Positions 56,303-64,000 of a stretch of 64,000 nt of DNA are shown here, one piece after another. Within the stretch, counting starts at the first letter, position 1. Every line of letters begins with the position of its first letter. The position numbers were made by a program, and so were the translations under genes. The DNA comes from Microbacterium suaedae (GTDB lineage: Bacteria; Actinomycetota; Actinomycetes; Actinomycetales; Microbacteriaceae): contig NZ_PNFD01000006.1 in the NCBI RefSeq assembly GCF_003254645.1, positions 1 through 64,000 on the forward strand, written 5' to 3'. The notes under the pieces were generated by a model, which worked only from the letters and a program-made list of their open reading frames with translations, did not search any database and was not told the DNA's origin.

Positions 56303-56326
56303 CCGGGAACGAGAGAGGAGCCGATC

Positions 56327-57592
56327 ATGGACATGAGTCCGTTCGAGCAGTGGGAATCAGAGATCCGTGGCTATTGCCGCGCCTATCCGACGGTCTTCTC
56401 TCATGCGTCCAACGCGCGCCAGGTGGCGGAGGACGGCACCAGCTACATCGACTTCTTCGGCGGGGCGGGCGTGCTCAACTTCGGGCACAACAACCCGAAG
56501 ATGAAGAAGGCGATGATCGCGTTCCTCGAGGCCGATGGCATCGCGCACAGCCTCGACACCTACACGACGACCAAGCGAGACTTCGTCACGAAGTTCCACG
56601 ACGTGATCCTCGCTCCGCGCGGCATGGACCACCGGATGCAGTTCATGGGCCCCACGGGGACGAACGCCGTCGAGGCGGCGCTGAAGCTCGCCCGTCTCGC
56701 GACCGGACGGCAGGACGTCGTGGCCTTCTCGCACGGATTCCACGGAATGACGCTCGGCGCGCTCGCCGCGACCGCCAACGAGGCCTTCCGTCGCTGGGCC
56801 GGGGTGCCGCTGGATCACGTCGTGCGGCTCCCGAACGAGTTCGCGCCGGGAGGCGGGCTTGCCAGCCTCGACGCCTATCGCGCCGCGCTCGACGACGCCT
56901 CGTCGGGCCTGCGTCCGCCCGCGGCGTTCCTCGTCGAAGCGGTGCAGGCCGAGGGCGGCGTGTGGGTGCACAGCGAGGAGTGGCTCCGCGCCGTCGAGCG
57001 CCTCGCTCGGGATGTCGGCGCGCTCTTCATCGTCGACGACATCCAGGCCGGCTGCGGGAGGACCGGATCTTATTTCAGCTTCGACGGAATGGGCCTCGAC
57101 CCCGACATCATCACTCTCGCGAAGGGGCTCGGCGGGTACGGGACGCCGATCGCGATGAACCTCAACAAGCCTGAGATCGACGCCCACTGGAGCCCCGGTG
57201 CGCATACGGGGACCTTCCGAGGCCAGGGGCTGTCCTTCGTCGCCGGCGCGGTCGCGCTCGATTACTTCACGGACGACGACCTCATGGAAGAGGTCGCCGC
57301 GAAGGGTGCGCGGATGGCGGAGCGCCTCCGGGCGCTCGCCGCGGCGCACTCCGAACGCGCTTGGGAGGTGCGCGGCGTCGGGATGATGCAGGGTCTCGAC
57401 GTCGTGGACGGCGCATTCGCGAAGCGCGTGCAGGCAGAGTCGTTCGCGAACGGCCTGCTGATCGGGCCGTGCGGCACGGACGGTCGCGTCGTGAAGCTGA
57501 TCCCGCCGCTGACGACCCCGGATGACGACCTCGCCGAGGGCCTCGAGATCCTCGAACGGGCCGTGGCGCGCGTCGCCGAGGGAGGTGCCTGA
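56327..57592 (+). CDS. doeD: Diaminobutyrate-2-oxoglutarate aminotransferase (DoeD/EctB-like)
   Basis: 421 aa, class III PLP aminotransferase. FFGGAGVLNFGHNNPKMKKAM at ~45 is the EctB/DoeD signature; GPTGTNAVEAALKLAR binds phosphate; IVDDIQAGCGRTG and TLAKGLGGYG hold the PLP Asp and Lys. In this setting it converts diaminobutyrate to aspartate semialdehyde (catabolic direction). No ectA or ectC is near, so biosynthesis is unlikely. GAGAGAGGAG precedes ATG 56,327. Confidence 0.9.
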   Translation: MDMSPFEQWESEIRGYCRAYPTVFSHASNARQVAEDGTSYIDFFGGAGVLNFGHNNPKMKKAMIAFLEADGIAHSLDTYTTTKRDFVTKFHDVILAPRGMDHRMQFMGPTGTNAVEAALKLARLATGRQDVVAFSHGFHGMTLGALAATANEAFRRWAGVPLDHVVRLPNEFAPGGGLASLDAYRAALDDASSGLRPPAAFLVEAVQAEGGVWVHSEEWLRAVERLARDVGALFIVDDIQAGCGRTGSYFSFDGMGLDPDIITLAKGLGGYGTPIAMNLNKPEIDAHWSPGAHTGTFRGQGLSFVAGAVALDYFTDDDLMEEVAAKGARMAERLRALAAAHSERAWEVRGVGMMQGLDVVDGAFAKRVQAESFANGLLIGPCGTDGRVVKLIPPLTTPDDDLAEGLEILERAVARVAEGGA

Positions 57593-57593
57593 A

Positions 57594-58802
57594 ATGCGGA
57601 TGCGCGAGGACATGACCTTCCCGGCCGAGGAATACGAGCGCCGGATCGACGAGCTGCGCCACCGGATGCAGCAGCGCCTGCTCGACGCCGTCGTGATCAC
57701 GGACCCCGAGAACCTGATGTATCTCACCGACTATCAGACGACGGGGTACTCCTTCTTCCAGGCCCTCGTGGTTCCGCTCGAGTCGGAGCCGTTCATGATC
57801 ACCCGCCAGATGGAGGAGTCGAACGTCCTCGAGCGCACCTGGGTCGAGATCACCCGTCCCTATCCCGACACGGGAGACGCGATCCAGCAGCTCGTCACCA
57901 CGCTGAAGGAATTCGGGCTCGACACCAAGAGCGTCGGCTATGAGCGCAACAGCTATTTCTTCCCTGCGTACCAACAGGACCGGATCCACACCTCGTTCCG
58001 TGCGGGGCATCTGATGGACTGCTTCGGCATCGTGGAGCAGGGGCGGGTGCGCAAGTCGTCGTACGAGATCGACGTGATGCGCCGCGCGGCCCACGCGACC
58101 GAGGCGGGCATGCGGGCGGGGCTCGCGGCGATCGAGCCGGGGGTGACGGAGAACGATGTGGCCGCCGAGATCGCGCGGGGGATGTTCACGGCGGGAGGCG
58201 AGTACCCGGCGGTGATGCCGTACGTGACGAGCGGGCCGCGCACGATGATCGGCCACGCCACGTGGGAGGGGCGGGAGCTGCAGTCGGGCGACGCCGTCTT
58301 CCTCGAGATCGCCGGCTGCTATCGGCGCTATCACACGGCGATGATGCGCACGGCGCTGCTGCACGAGATGACGCCCGCGATGGCGCACGCCGAGGAGCGG
58401 ATGAAGACGGCGCTGCGCGAGTTGAAGGCCGTGCTGCGCCCCGGTCTCACGGTCTCCGACGCCGACTCGATCGTGCGCACGATCATCTCGGACAACAACG
58501 TGGGGGCCGAGCTCGTGACGCGGGCCGGCTATTCGATCGGCATCGCCTTCCCGCCGAGCTGGGACGAGGGGTACATCCTCAGCCTCATGCCCGGCGGCTA
58601 CACGGTGCTCGAGGAGGGGATGACGTTCCACGTGATCCCGTGGATGTGGGGAGTAGAAGGGCGGCGCACCGTCGGAATCTCCGACACGATCCGGATCACC
58701 GACACGGGATGCGCGTCGTTCTTCGAGCTCGACGAAGACTTCACGGTGAAGGGGATGGGCGACGTCGCCGGCGACGAGACTGCCGGCCTGAGAGCGGTGT
58801 GA
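57594..58802 (+). CDS. doeA: Ectoine hydrolase DoeA-like (M24 fold)
   Basis: 402 aa. Creatinase-like N domain (VVITDPENLMYLTDYQTTGYSFFQALVV) and a pita-bread C domain (PAVMPYVTSGPRTMIGHATWEG, VFLEIAGCYRRYHTAMMRT, FHVIPWMWGVEG). The latter lacks the full set of M24 metal ligands, as in DoeA/EutD, which opens the ectoine ring. Starts 2 bp after the aminotransferase; GGAGGTG upstream. Hydroxyectoine may also be a substrate. Confidence 0.87.
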   Translation: MRMREDMTFPAEEYERRIDELRHRMQQRLLDAVVITDPENLMYLTDYQTTGYSFFQALVVPLESEPFMITRQMEESNVLERTWVEITRPYPDTGDAIQQLVTTLKEFGLDTKSVGYERNSYFFPAYQQDRIHTSFRAGHLMDCFGIVEQGRVRKSSYEIDVMRRAAHATEAGMRAGLAAIEPGVTENDVAAEIARGMFTAGGEYPAVMPYVTSGPRTMIGHATWEGRELQSGDAVFLEIAGCYRRYHTAMMRTALLHEMTPAMAHAEERMKTALRELKAVLRPGLTVSDADSIVRTIISDNNVGAELVTRAGYSIGIAFPPSWDEGYILSLMPGGYTVLEEGMTFHVIPWMWGVEGRRTVGISDTIRITDTGCASFFELDEDFTVKGMGDVAGDETAGLRAV

Positions 58803-58822
58803 GCCGCGAGAGGAGGACGACG

Positions 58823-60217
58823 ATGACGACGATGTTCACGGCGACGGATCCGGTGACGGGGCGGATCGTGCGCGAGGTCCCGGTGCTCGACGAGGCGGGT
58901 CTCGAAGACGTGCTTGAGCGCGCCGAGCGGGCGTACGAGGCATGGCGACGGCGACCGATCGCCGAGCGCGCCGGGGTGCTGCGGGCCATCGCGGCTGCGA
59001 TGCGCGAGGACGCGCTGCATCTCGCGACGCTGATGACGGAGGAGATGGGCAAGCCGATCACGGAGGCGCGCGGCGAGGTCGCGAAGGCGGCCTGGGCCGC
59101 CGAGCACTACGCGGAGCACGCCGAGGCGTACCTCGCGCCGGAGGTTCTTGTGAGCGATGCGAGCCGCTCCTACGTTCAGAACCTCCCGCTCGGGCCTGTG
59201 CTCGGCGTGCTGCCGTGGAATGCGCCGTTCTGGCTCGCGTTCCGCTTCTGCGCCCCCGCGCTCATGGCCGGCAACACCTGCGTGATGAAGCACGACCGGC
59301 ACGTGCCGGGGTGCGCCGCGGCGATCGCCGAGGTGATCGCCCGCGTCGCGGAGGCGCACGGGGCGCCGCGAGACATCCTCCAGAACGCGCCGATGGAGCA
59401 CGATCTCGCCGAGCGGGCGCTGCGGGATCGCCGGATCCGCGCGGTGTCCCTCACGGGATCCGAACGCGCGGGCGCCGCTGTCGCCCAGGCCGCGGCCCGC
59501 GAGATCAAGCCGGCCGTGCTGGAGCTCGGCGGATCCGATCCCGCGATCGTGCTGGCCGATGCCGACCTCGAGCAGGCGGCGAGCGTGATCACCACGATGC
59601 GGATCATCAACGCGGGGCAGAGCTGCATCGCCGCCAAGCGGGTGATCGTCGAGGAAGCGGTGTACGACGAGTTCGTGGCGCTGTTCGCCGAGCGGCTCGC
59701 GGCGGTGCGGGTTGGCGATCCGCGTTCGGAGGACACGCAGATCGGACCGATCGCGCGAGCGGATCTGCGGGAGAACCTCCATCGCCAGGTCACCGAGTCC
59801 GTCGCCCAGGGGGCGCGGCTCCACTTCGGCGGCGAGATTCCGGATGGGGAGGGGTTCTTCTACCCCGTGACACTGTTGACCGACGTCGAGCCGGGCATGA
59901 CGGCGTGCTCGGAGGAGACCTTCGGCCCGGTCGCCGTCGTCCTCCCGGCGGCGAACGCCGACGCCGCGGTGGCGATGGCGAACGACACGCCCTATGGTCT
60001 CGCCGCAAGCGTGTGGACGGGATCCGCCGAGCGCGGCGAGGCACTGGCGCGCGAGATCGTCGCAGGCCAGGTCGCGGTCAACGGCATCGTGAAGACGGAT
60101 CCGCGGCTTCCCAGCGGGGGAGTGAAGCGCTCGGGCTACGGGCGCGAGCTCGGCCCCGACGGCATCCGCGAATTCGTGAATCGCCAGCAGGTCTGGGTGG
60201 GGCCCGCGACCGGGTGA
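58823..60217 (+). CDS. doeC: Aldehyde dehydrogenase, DoeC/Ssd-like
   Basis: 464 aa NAD(P)-dependent enzyme. Asn133 (PWNAPFW), Glu234 (LELGGSDP) and catalytic Cys268 (NAGQSCIAAKR) are present. In this operon it should oxidise aspartate semialdehyde to aspartate, completing ectoine breakdown; succinate-semialdehyde activity is the alternative. AGGAGG 6 bp before ATG 58,823. Last gene of the cassette. Confidence 0.88.
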   Translation: MTTMFTATDPVTGRIVREVPVLDEAGLEDVLERAERAYEAWRRRPIAERAGVLRAIAAAMREDALHLATLMTEEMGKPITEARGEVAKAAWAAEHYAEHAEAYLAPEVLVSDASRSYVQNLPLGPVLGVLPWNAPFWLAFRFCAPALMAGNTCVMKHDRHVPGCAAAIAEVIARVAEAHGAPRDILQNAPMEHDLAERALRDRRIRAVSLTGSERAGAAVAQAAAREIKPAVLELGGSDPAIVLADADLEQAASVITTMRIINAGQSCIAAKRVIVEEAVYDEFVALFAERLAAVRVGDPRSEDTQIGPIARADLRENLHRQVTESVAQGARLHFGGEIPDGEGFFYPVTLLTDVEPGMTACSEETFGPVAVVLPAANADAAVAMANDTPYGLAASVWTGSAERGEALAREIVAGQVAVNGIVKTDPRLPSGGVKRSGYGRELGPDGIREFVNRQQVWVGPATG

Positions 60218-60257
60218 CGTGAAGCGGGCGGCCGCGGGCAGCCGTCATGAAACCTCG

Positions 60258-60278
60258 TCAGGATAGGCTACCCTTATT
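60258..60278 (+). promoter_or_regulatory. DtxR/IdeR-type iron box of the siderophore importer
   Basis: TCAGGATAGGCTACCCTTATT fits the iron-box consensus around AGG..TAGGCTA..CCTTA. It contains a TAGGCT -10-like hexamer ~50 nt before the gene, so a bound repressor would block initiation under iron-rich conditions. Confidence 0.72.
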
Positions 60279-60319
60279 CTTTTGGGTATGCCGAAAACTG
60301 CCGAGGAGAGGCGTCTGCC

Positions 60320-61381
60320 GTGAAGTCTGTGAAGGGAATCTCCGGTCTGGCGGCCGCGTCGCTCGTCGTCACGCTGCTGACTGGATGCGGTGCTTCGGAG
60401 GTCGTCGAGCAGGATGAGGCGGTCGCGCAGGGAGAGGGAGCGACAGAGTATCCGCTCACGATCGAGAACTGCGGTCGCGAGATCACGTTCGACAGTGCGC
60501 CTCGCCGGGCGGTGTCCCTCGACCAGAACTCGACGGAGCTCCTGCTGTCGCTCGGACTCGAGGAGTACATGGTCGGCACGGCCTCCTGGACGGACCCCGT
60601 CCTGGACTCCCTGGCCGACGCGAATGCTCACGTACCGCGCCTCGCAGACGATGCGCCGACCTACGAAGTGCTGCTCGGTGCCGATCCCGATTTCGTGACG
60701 GCGTCGTTTGGCCGCCACTTCCGGGAGGAGGGCGGCGTCGTCTCGCGGGACCGGCTGAACGAGACCGATATCGCCTCCTACCTATCGCCGACGGACTGCG
60801 AAGGCGGAACGAGCATCAACGGCGGCGGCACCCGTACGCAGCCGCTCACACTCGAATCGCTGTATCAGGAGATCCGCGATCTGGCGGCGATCTTCGATGT
60901 TCCGGCGCGAGGCGAGGAACTCGTCTCGGAGCTCGAGACGCGAACCGACGCGGCTCTCGAGGGCGTCGACCTTGACGGCAAGAGCGTGCTGTTCTGGTTC
61001 GCCGACACGCGTACGCCGTATGTCGCGGGCGGGCTCGGATCCGCCTCTCTCCTCGCGACGCTGACCGGGATGGAGAACGTCCTCGCGGATACCCGCGACG
61101 ATTGGCCCGCCATCGGGTGGGAGTCGGTCGTCGACGCCGATCCGCAGATCCTCGTGCTGGGCGATCTCCAGCGAGACCGCTTCCCGGGGGATCGACTCGA
61201 CGACAAGATCGACTTCCTGACGACCGATCCGCTGACCCGCACGCTCGAGGCCGTGCAGAACGAGTGCTTCATCTCGCTGCACGGCGCCGAGATGAACCCG
61301 AGTATCCGGTACGTCGACGGGCTCGAGAAGATCCAGGACTGGGTCCGGGACGCCGATGCCTGTGCCGTCAGTGACCGCTGA
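60320..61381 (+). CDS. Siderophore-type ABC substrate-binding lipoprotein
   Basis: 353 aa. Lipobox LTGC with Cys23. PBP III fold: RRAVSLDQNSTELLLSLGLEEYMVGT, YEVLLGADPDFV, WESVVDADPQILVLGD. Family members bind ferric siderophores, or sometimes heme or B12. GTG 60,320 with GAGGAG ~11 nt upstream. Under an iron box, so iron-siderophore uptake is most likely. Overlaps the permease by 26 bp (or 11 with a later start). Confidence 0.9.
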   Translation: MKSVKGISGLAAASLVVTLLTGCGASEVVEQDEAVAQGEGATEYPLTIENCGREITFDSAPRRAVSLDQNSTELLLSLGLEEYMVGTASWTDPVLDSLADANAHVPRLADDAPTYEVLLGADPDFVTASFGRHFREEGGVVSRDRLNETDIASYLSPTDCEGGTSINGGGTRTQPLTLESLYQEIRDLAAIFDVPARGEELVSELETRTDAALEGVDLDGKSVLFWFADTRTPYVAGGLGSASLLATLTGMENVLADTRDDWPAIGWESVVDADPQILVLGDLQRDRFPGDRLDDKIDFLTTDPLTRTLEAVQNECFISLHGAEMNPSIRYVDGLEKIQDWVRDADACAVSDR

Positions 61382-62465
61382 GACCGTCGAGCGCCGCCCG
61401 GAGGCGCCGCTCCGTGACGCAGCGGCGCGAGCGCCGCGCACAAGCCGACCGCGCGCCGTGCCGGCGCTCCTCTTCGCGGTGGCGGGCGCCTTGGTGTTCC
61501 TCTTCTCGGTCGGGGTGGCGATGACGCTCGGGCCGGCCGATGTGTCACTCGTGAACGTGCGCGACATCGTCGGGAACCACCTCGGCCTGACGGATATCCC
61601 CGTGCGCATGTCGGAGGACGCGATCGTCTGGGAGGAGCGATTGCCCCGCGCGCTCGTCGCGGCGGCGTGCGGAGCCGGGCTCGGAGTGTGCGGTGCGATC
61701 CTGCAGTCCCTCCTGCGCAACCCACTCGCCGACCCGTTCATCCTCGGCGTCTCCTCCGGGGCGTCGACCGGCGCCGTGCTGGTGGGCGTCCTCGGGCTCG
61801 GCGGCGCGGCCATCGGGCTGTCGGGCGGCGCGTTCCTCGGCGCGCTCGTCGCGTTCGGTTTCGTGCTGCTGCTCGCCCGATATGCGAGCGGCGGCTCCGC
61901 GGGCATCGTGCTCGCCGGCGTCGCGAGCACCCAGCTGTTCTCGGCGCTCACCTCGCTCGTGATCTTCGCCTTCGCCGACTCGGACGCGACGCGCGGGGTG
62001 ATGTTCTGGCTGCTGGGATCCCTCGAGGGAATGCGCTGGGATGATGTGGCGCTTGCGGGCGCGATGTCGACGGTCGGTGTCGTCGTCGCCCTCCTCCACC
62101 TGCGCTCGCTCGACGCGTTCGCCTTCGGTGAGGACGTCGCCGCTTCGCTGGGGATCCACGTCGCTCGCACCCGCATCGTCCTCCTCGTGCTGACGGCGCT
62201 CCTCACTGCGACGCTCGTGAGTATCGCGGGGGCGATCGGCTTCGTCGGTCTCGTGCTGCCGCACGCTGCCCGCCTGATGTTCGGGCAGCGCCATTCCCGC
62301 ATCATTCCCGCCACGGCAGTGCTCGGCGCGATCTTCATGGTGTGGGTGGACGCCGCCTCTCGGGTCGCGTTCGCGCCGACCCCGCTGCCGGTCGGTGTCG
62401 GCACGGCGCTCGTCGGGGTTCCTGTCTTCGTGTTCCTCCTGGTGCGACGGGGGGCGCGCGCATGA
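61356..62465 (+). CDS. FecCD-type iron-siderophore permease
   Basis: 369 aa, about ten transmembrane helices. EERLPRALVAAACGAGLGVCGAILQSLLRNPLADPFILGVSSGA and FVGLVLPHAARLMFGQRH are FecCD hallmarks. The ~40-residue N-terminus is soluble and Arg/Ala-rich; GTG 61,371 is an alternative start. ATGA overlap with the ATPase gene. Confidence 0.92.
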   Translation: MPVPSVTAETVERRPEAPLRDAAARAPRTSRPRAVPALLFAVAGALVFLFSVGVAMTLGPADVSLVNVRDIVGNHLGLTDIPVRMSEDAIVWEERLPRALVAAACGAGLGVCGAILQSLLRNPLADPFILGVSSGASTGAVLVGVLGLGGAAIGLSGGAFLGALVAFGFVLLLARYASGGSAGIVLAGVASTQLFSALTSLVIFAFADSDATRGVMFWLLGSLEGMRWDDVALAGAMSTVGVVVALLHLRSLDAFAFGEDVAASLGIHVARTRIVLLVLTALLTATLVSIAGAIGFVGLVLPHAARLMFGQRHSRIIPATAVLGAIFMVWVDAASRVAFAPTPLPVGVGTALVGVPVFVFLLVRRGARA

Positions 62466-63256
62466 CGCTCCACGCCGAGGGCGTCTCGTGGCGGCGCGGC
62501 GGTTCGCTCGTCGTCGACGGGGTCACTCTTACGCCGCGCCCCGGCGAGACCGTCGGGCTGCTCGGTCCGAACGGATCCGGCAAGTCCTCCTTGCTGCGCC
62601 TGCTGCAGGGCGTCGCTCGACCCGATGCGGGCGTCGTCTCGCTCGACGGAGAGCCGATCGAGGCCCAGGGGAGACGCGCCGTCGCCCGGAAGGTCGCTGC
62701 GGTCACCCAGCACGCCGAGACCGACACCGACATCACGGTCTACGACGTCGTCCGTCTCGGCCGCACGCCGCACCGGACGCTGTGGGGAGGGGGCTCTCAC
62801 GCGGATGAGCGCGCGATCCGCGACGCGCTTGATCGTGTGGACCTCGCCGACAGGGCCGACCGCCTGTGGCGCTCCCTGTCGGGAGGGGAGCGCCAGCGTG
62901 CGCACATCGCGCGGGCGCTCGCGCAGCAGCCGCACGAGCTTCTCCTGGACGAGCCGACGAATCACCTCGACATCCGACACCAGCTTGAGCTGCTTCACCT
63001 CGTCGCGAACCTGGACGTGACGAGCATCGTCGCCATCCACGACCTGAATCTGGCGGCGATGTTCTGCGACTCCGTCCTCGTCCTCGACCGCGGCCGCGCG
63101 GTCGCCGCGGGCTCGCCGCGGGAGGTCCTGACACCGCAGCTGATCAGGGACGTCTACGAGGTCGAAGCCGTGGTCTCGTGCGACGAGGCGACGGGCCGGG
63201 TCGCGATCTCCTTCGCGGCGCCGGCCCGCCTCCGAGCCGCGGCTCAGCCCACCTGA
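62462..63256 (+). CDS. Iron-siderophore ABC transporter ATPase
   Basis: 264 aa. Walker A GPNGSGKSS, signature LSGGERQRAHIARAL, Walker B LLLDEPTNHLD and H-loop AIHDLNLAA match FecE/FepC. Powers the permease upstream. The 3' end overlaps the convergent carboxyltransferase gene by 13 bp. Confidence 0.93.
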   Translation: MTLHAEGVSWRRGGSLVVDGVTLTPRPGETVGLLGPNGSGKSSLLRLLQGVARPDAGVVSLDGEPIEAQGRRAVARKVAAVTQHAETDTDITVYDVVRLGRTPHRTLWGGGSHADERAIRDALDRVDLADRADRLWRSLSGGERQRAHIARALAQQPHELLLDEPTNHLDIRHQLELLHLVANLDVTSIVAIHDLNLAAMFCDSVLVLDRGRAVAAGSPREVLTPQLIRDVYEVEAVVSCDEATGRVAISFAAPARLRAAAQPT

Positions 63257-64000
63257 CCCAGCCGCCGGTACCGCTCGTGGCGCAGCACGCGGCGGCGGTC
63301 GGCATGCATCAGCTGCAGCGACGCGAGCTCCTGGGCGATTGCATCGCCCAGGCGGATGCTGAACGCCTCCCGCTCCTCGGCCGCGTCAGGGCGCTCCGCG
63401 ACGATCCGGTCGACGATGCCGGCGGCCTTGAGCCGTGCGGAGGAGACGCCCTGCTGTTCGGCGAGCTCCGGGGCGTGGGCCGTATCGCGGTGCACGATCG
63501 CGGAGGCTCCCTCGGGCGGAAGCGGCGACAGCCACGCGTGCTCGGCGGCGAGAGTGCGGTCGGCCGGCAGGATCGCGAGCGCTCCGCCGCCCGTGCCTTC
63601 GCCGAGGAGCACCGAGAGCGTGGCGCCCTGGTGCGTGGTGAGATCCGCGAGACAGCGCGCGATCTCACTCGCGAGCCCGCCCTCCTCGGCCTCCTTCGAG
63701 AGCGCCGCGCCCGGAGTGTCGATCACCGTGACGAGGGGCAGTTTGAGCTCCTCAGAGAGGTGCATGGCGCGCCGGGCTGCACGAAGACCGCCGGGGCCAA
63801 GGGGCGCGTGGGCGCGCTGCGTGCGGCGATCCTGGCCGACGACGACGCACGGGATTCCGCCGAAGCGGGCGAGGCAGAGGGCGAGGCCCGGATCGCGCTC
63901 GCCCTGACCCGTGCCGGACAGCGGCACGACGTCTGTCGCGGCATGGCGCAGCAGCTGCCGCAGCCCGGGGCGACGCCGATCGCGCGTGCGCGTGATCGAG
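63244..64000 (-). CDS. Acyl-CoA carboxylase carboxyltransferase, C-terminal part (partial)
   Basis: Runs off the right edge; the visible ~251 aa are the C-terminal part. The frame is open upstream to the edge (LRQLLRHAATDVVPLSG). GGIPCVVVGQD, MHLSEELKLPLVTVIDTPGA and LLGEGTGGGAL match the alpha half of acetyl-CoA carboxylase carboxyltransferase, the oxyanion-hole motifs included. In Microbacteriaceae this is often a fused AccDA-like protein. Transfers CO2 from biotin to acyl-CoA. Confidence 0.87.
   Translation of the reverse strand, partial: SITRTRDRRRPGLRQLLRHAATDVVPLSGTGQGERDPGLALCLARFGGIPCVVVGQDRRTQRAHAPLGPGGLRAARRAMHLSEELKLPLVTVIDTPGAALSKEAEEGGLASEIARCLADLTTHQGATLSVLLGEGTGGGALAILPADRTLAAEHAWLSPLPPEGASAIVHRDTAHAPELAEQQGVSSARLKAAGIVDRIVAERPDAAEEREAFSIRLGDAIAQELASLQLMHADRRRVLRHERYRRLGQVG

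Noticed and set aside
56327-57592. Ectoine biosynthesis (EctB)
   Set aside because: No ectA or ectC nearby; neighbours are a transporter, hydrolase, deacetylase and dehydrogenase, which fit degradation.

Overview
The window is chromosomal DNA of a high-GC actinobacterium, most likely a Microbacteriaceae member (Microbacterium or a close relative). The evidence is the gene order from the 5S rRNA end through tlyA-nadK-recN-pyrG-xerD-parA-scpAB-rluB-tyrA-cmk-der, strong G/C third-position bias, frequent GTG starts with 4-bp overlaps, and LAxTG/LPxTG surface anchors. The genus is inferred from layout, not from a database search.

Region 1 (1-22.7 kb) is a conserved, almost entirely plus-strand housekeeping block. 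It holds the 5S rRNA 3' end, an RGG/TPR protein, a HAD-IIA phosphatase, TlyA, NAD kinase, RecN, CTP synthase, a Nudix hydrolase, XerD, a DrrAB-like ABC pair, a ParA ATPase, ScpA/ScpB, an RluB-type pseudouridine synthase, prephenate dehydrogenase, cytidylate kinase and Der. Three overlapping genes follow (one SRPBCC, two DUF4166-like), then a Nudix-NYN fusion, an S4-domain protein and tRNA-Pro(GGG).

Region 2 (22.9-35.9 kb) is accessory DNA. It starts at tRNA-Pro, and a 25-nt near-copy (23/25) of that tRNA's T-arm region lies at 35,724-35,748, so the stretch may be an old island. It contains a PD-(D/E)XK remnant, a frameshifted IS3-family element, an 816-aa protein with a PD-(D/E)XK motif, a three-gene module (TIR-like protein, caspase-like protease, RyR-like small protein) resembling caspase-type Thoeris defence, a serine recombinase broken by two frameshifts, a minus-strand trio (PD-(D/E)XK protein, PLD-like protein, unknown partner) and another unknown gene. 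The module at 27.15-28.8 kb is the strongest candidate for an interesting system.

Region 3 (35.9-45.5 kb) is a heme acquisition locus. Heme oxygenase and a DUF2470 protein diverge from a surface-protein/HtaA-domain/HmuTUV operon. The shared intergenic region carries DtxR-type iron boxes and a structured leader. Surface proteins catch heme, HmuTUV imports it, and heme oxygenase releases iron.

Region 4 (45.5-53.1 kb) has a large LPSTG-anchored VWA protein (minus strand), a P1B-type metal ATPase with a TPCP motif, and a secreted multi-domain GH43 arabinanase behind tandem LacI-type operators.

Region 5 (53.3-60.2 kb) looks like a complete ectoine/hydroxyectoine uptake and catabolism cassette: BCCT transporter, M20 deacetylase, diaminobutyrate aminotransferase, DoeA-type M24 hydrolase and a semialdehyde dehydrogenase. 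Region 6 (60.2-63.3 kb) is an iron-box-controlled siderophore-type ABC importer. The window ends inside a convergent acyl-CoA carboxylase carboxyltransferase gene.
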